Assembly: GCA_031258475.1 (NCBI GenBank)
Contig: JAIRMS010000081.1
Location: forward strand, 1-6,317
Reading direction: 5' to 3'
DNA: 6,317 nucleotides
From: Holosporaceae bacterium
GTDB lineage: Bacteria > Pseudomonadota > Alphaproteobacteria > UBA3830
Shown piece after piece: positions 5,656-6,317 of the stretch (within the stretch, counting starts at the first letter, position 1; every line of letters starts with the position of its first letter). The notes beneath the pieces are model-generated. The model saw nothing but the letters and a program-made list of their open reading frames with translations. It did not search any database and was not told the DNA's origin. The position numbers and the translations under genes are program-made.

Positions 5656-6158
5656 TAACCTACAATATCAGTTCTTGTCCTGGAGCTCGCGATTGAATGC
5701 GGGCTCCTTTGAATTTCAGTTTTCAGCGTGTGTCGCTTTTTCTTGCCGGAATAATATTTTTTCTGATCGTGCTTCGGACGTTCAATTCGATTCTCCGTGG
5801 CGTCTATAATCAGATCCTTGATCTCCTCAGGACTCAACTTGTCCCGCTGCAGCAGAGACATTATCTTCAGCAAAATCGGCTCAAGACGCTGAATTATCCG
5901 ACAAACGTTGGATTTATGCAACCCAAAAAGCATGCCGACGAACTCCTGCGTAACGTAATGACGGTAATACAGCAACAAAAGCAGAATCATCTCCGCAAGA
6001 TCGTACCTGAAAAACCCTCCACAACGTAGGTATTTGCCTATGATTTCTTTCTCCCACAACGGAGAAACTTCCTCTAAAATCACCTCAAACTCACCGGTTT
6101 TCACTCCAAAAAGTCTCAAAAATATCTCAGGCTCCTTCCTTAATATGCTGTATTTCAT
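5622..6158 (-). pseudogene. IS5-like transposase (HTH plus DDE_Tnp_4 type), 3' half lost
   Basis: From ATG 6156-6158 (AAGAGG site at 6167-6172, eight bases before it) the frame gives 178 aa. The first 149 or so look like the N-terminal half of an IS5-type transposase with a separate helix-turn-helix. A helical DNA-binding region covers about 50-98, including VTQEFVGMLFGLHKSNVCRI. Then come IIDATE, with the first catalytic aspartate near residue 119, and KKYYSGKKKRHTLKTEI, the conserved block just after it. Homology ends at about 5712. The remaining roughly 30 codons (RSPHSIASSRT...) are antisense to the terminator and the end of the ankyrin-like gene and are unlike any transposase. The second aspartate and the glutamate of the DDE triad are absent, so it cannot be active; intact relatives are about 250-290 aa. 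A GTG three codons upstream (6167) is a less likely start. Confidence 0.8.
5682..5710 (+). terminator. Intrinsic terminator of the ankyrin-like gene
   Basis: GGAGCTCGC (5682-5690) pairs with GCGGGCTCC (5699-5707), nine pairs including one G-T, around the 8-base loop GATTGAAT, with TTT after it. It lies 27 bases past the tandem stop codons at 5653-5658. The T tract is short because the transposase remnant begins right there. Confidence 0.6.
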
Positions 6159-6202
6159 CAAAATCACCTCTTAATATCACAAATATAACCCCTTTATAAC
6201 TA

Positions 6203-6317
6203 GGCTCTGTCGTCATGAGATTTTCAACCAAAGCATGATGCATCTGATTTGAACAGCAGCAATGAATGATTTGACATTTTTTGCATATCTTGTGGCGATA
6301 CCTCTCCAGTCTTTCAG
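6203..6317 (-). mobile_element. Right-edge fragment of an IS5-family (IS427-like) insertion sequence
   Basis: The DNA from 6203 starts GGCTCTGTCGTCATGAG, which resembles the terminal inverted repeat of IS427-like IS5 elements (GGCTCTGT-type ends). It is preceded by CTA, giving a CTAG at the junction (6200-6203). IS427-like elements typically target such sites and duplicate TA. The transposase stop codon is only about ten bases inside this end, as is usual in the group. The other end lies beyond the window, so element length and target duplication cannot be confirmed. Confidence 0.6.
6213..6317 (-). CDS. IS5-family transposase, C-terminal 34 residues (partial at window edge)
   Basis: Reading in from the right edge on the minus strand, 34 codons end at TGA (6213-6215). 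They include LKDWRGIATRYAKNVKSFIAA, then VQIRCIMLW. This is the C-terminal signature of IS5/IS427-type DDE transposases (RLKD.R.IATRYDK.A..F.A......W). Its K/R-rich RYAK stretch follows the catalytic glutamate helix, which lies outside the window. Whether the rest is intact cannot be judged. It is a different transposase type from the truncated one next to it and points the same way. Confidence 0.7.
   Translation of the reverse strand: MKDWRGIATRYAKNVKSFIAAVQIRCIMLWLKIS

Noticed and set aside
5697..6029. 110-aa plus-strand frame across the truncated transposase
   Set aside because: Antisense to a recognisable transposase domain, with no motif of its own.

Overview
The window looks like a piece of a modest-GC, IS-scarred bacterial chromosome. 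A host-associated proteobacterium is my best guess, possibly an intracellular alphaproteobacterium. The basis is a SlyB-type glycine-zipper lipoprotein, a secreted protein with an ankyrin-like stretch, transposase remnants at both edges and dispersed palindromic repeats whose core resembles CATTGCGAGGAGC...GGCAATCC. No rRNA, tRNA or phylogenetic marker can be placed by eye, so the taxonomy is inference.

Layout, left to right. (1) 2-187: the C-terminal tail of an integrase-core transposase, running into a strong GC hairpin with a T tract. (2) 294-1616, plus strand: hisS, a complete histidyl-tRNA synthetase. (3) 1651-1856: a palindromic repeat element in the convergent gap. (4) 1886-4714, minus strand: a tight four-gene unit transcribed right to left. 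It encodes a SlyB-like outer-membrane lipoprotein, then TsaC (t6A tRNA modification), then two tandem, related family-25 glycosyltransferases that both carry N-terminal export-like segments. The last three genes are joined by ATGA start/stop overlaps, and a promoter with 17-bp spacing lies just upstream of the lipoprotein gene. (5) About 4813-4985: a second, related repeat element in the same orientation. (6) 5113-5655, plus strand: a small secreted protein with one ankyrin-like repeat, with its own promoter, strong ribosome binding site and intrinsic terminator. (7) 5622-6158, minus strand: a transposase that keeps only its N-terminal half. (8) 6203-6317: the 3' end of a second IS5-like element that continues past the window.

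Two genes serve decoding: HisRS charges tRNA-His, and TsaC makes the activated intermediate for t6A37. The rest of the coding content faces the envelope or the outside of the cell. The most unusual feature is the pair of apparently exported GT25 enzymes, because this family normally uses cytoplasmic nucleotide sugars. The palindromic elements bracket the minus-strand unit, and IS debris brackets the whole window.
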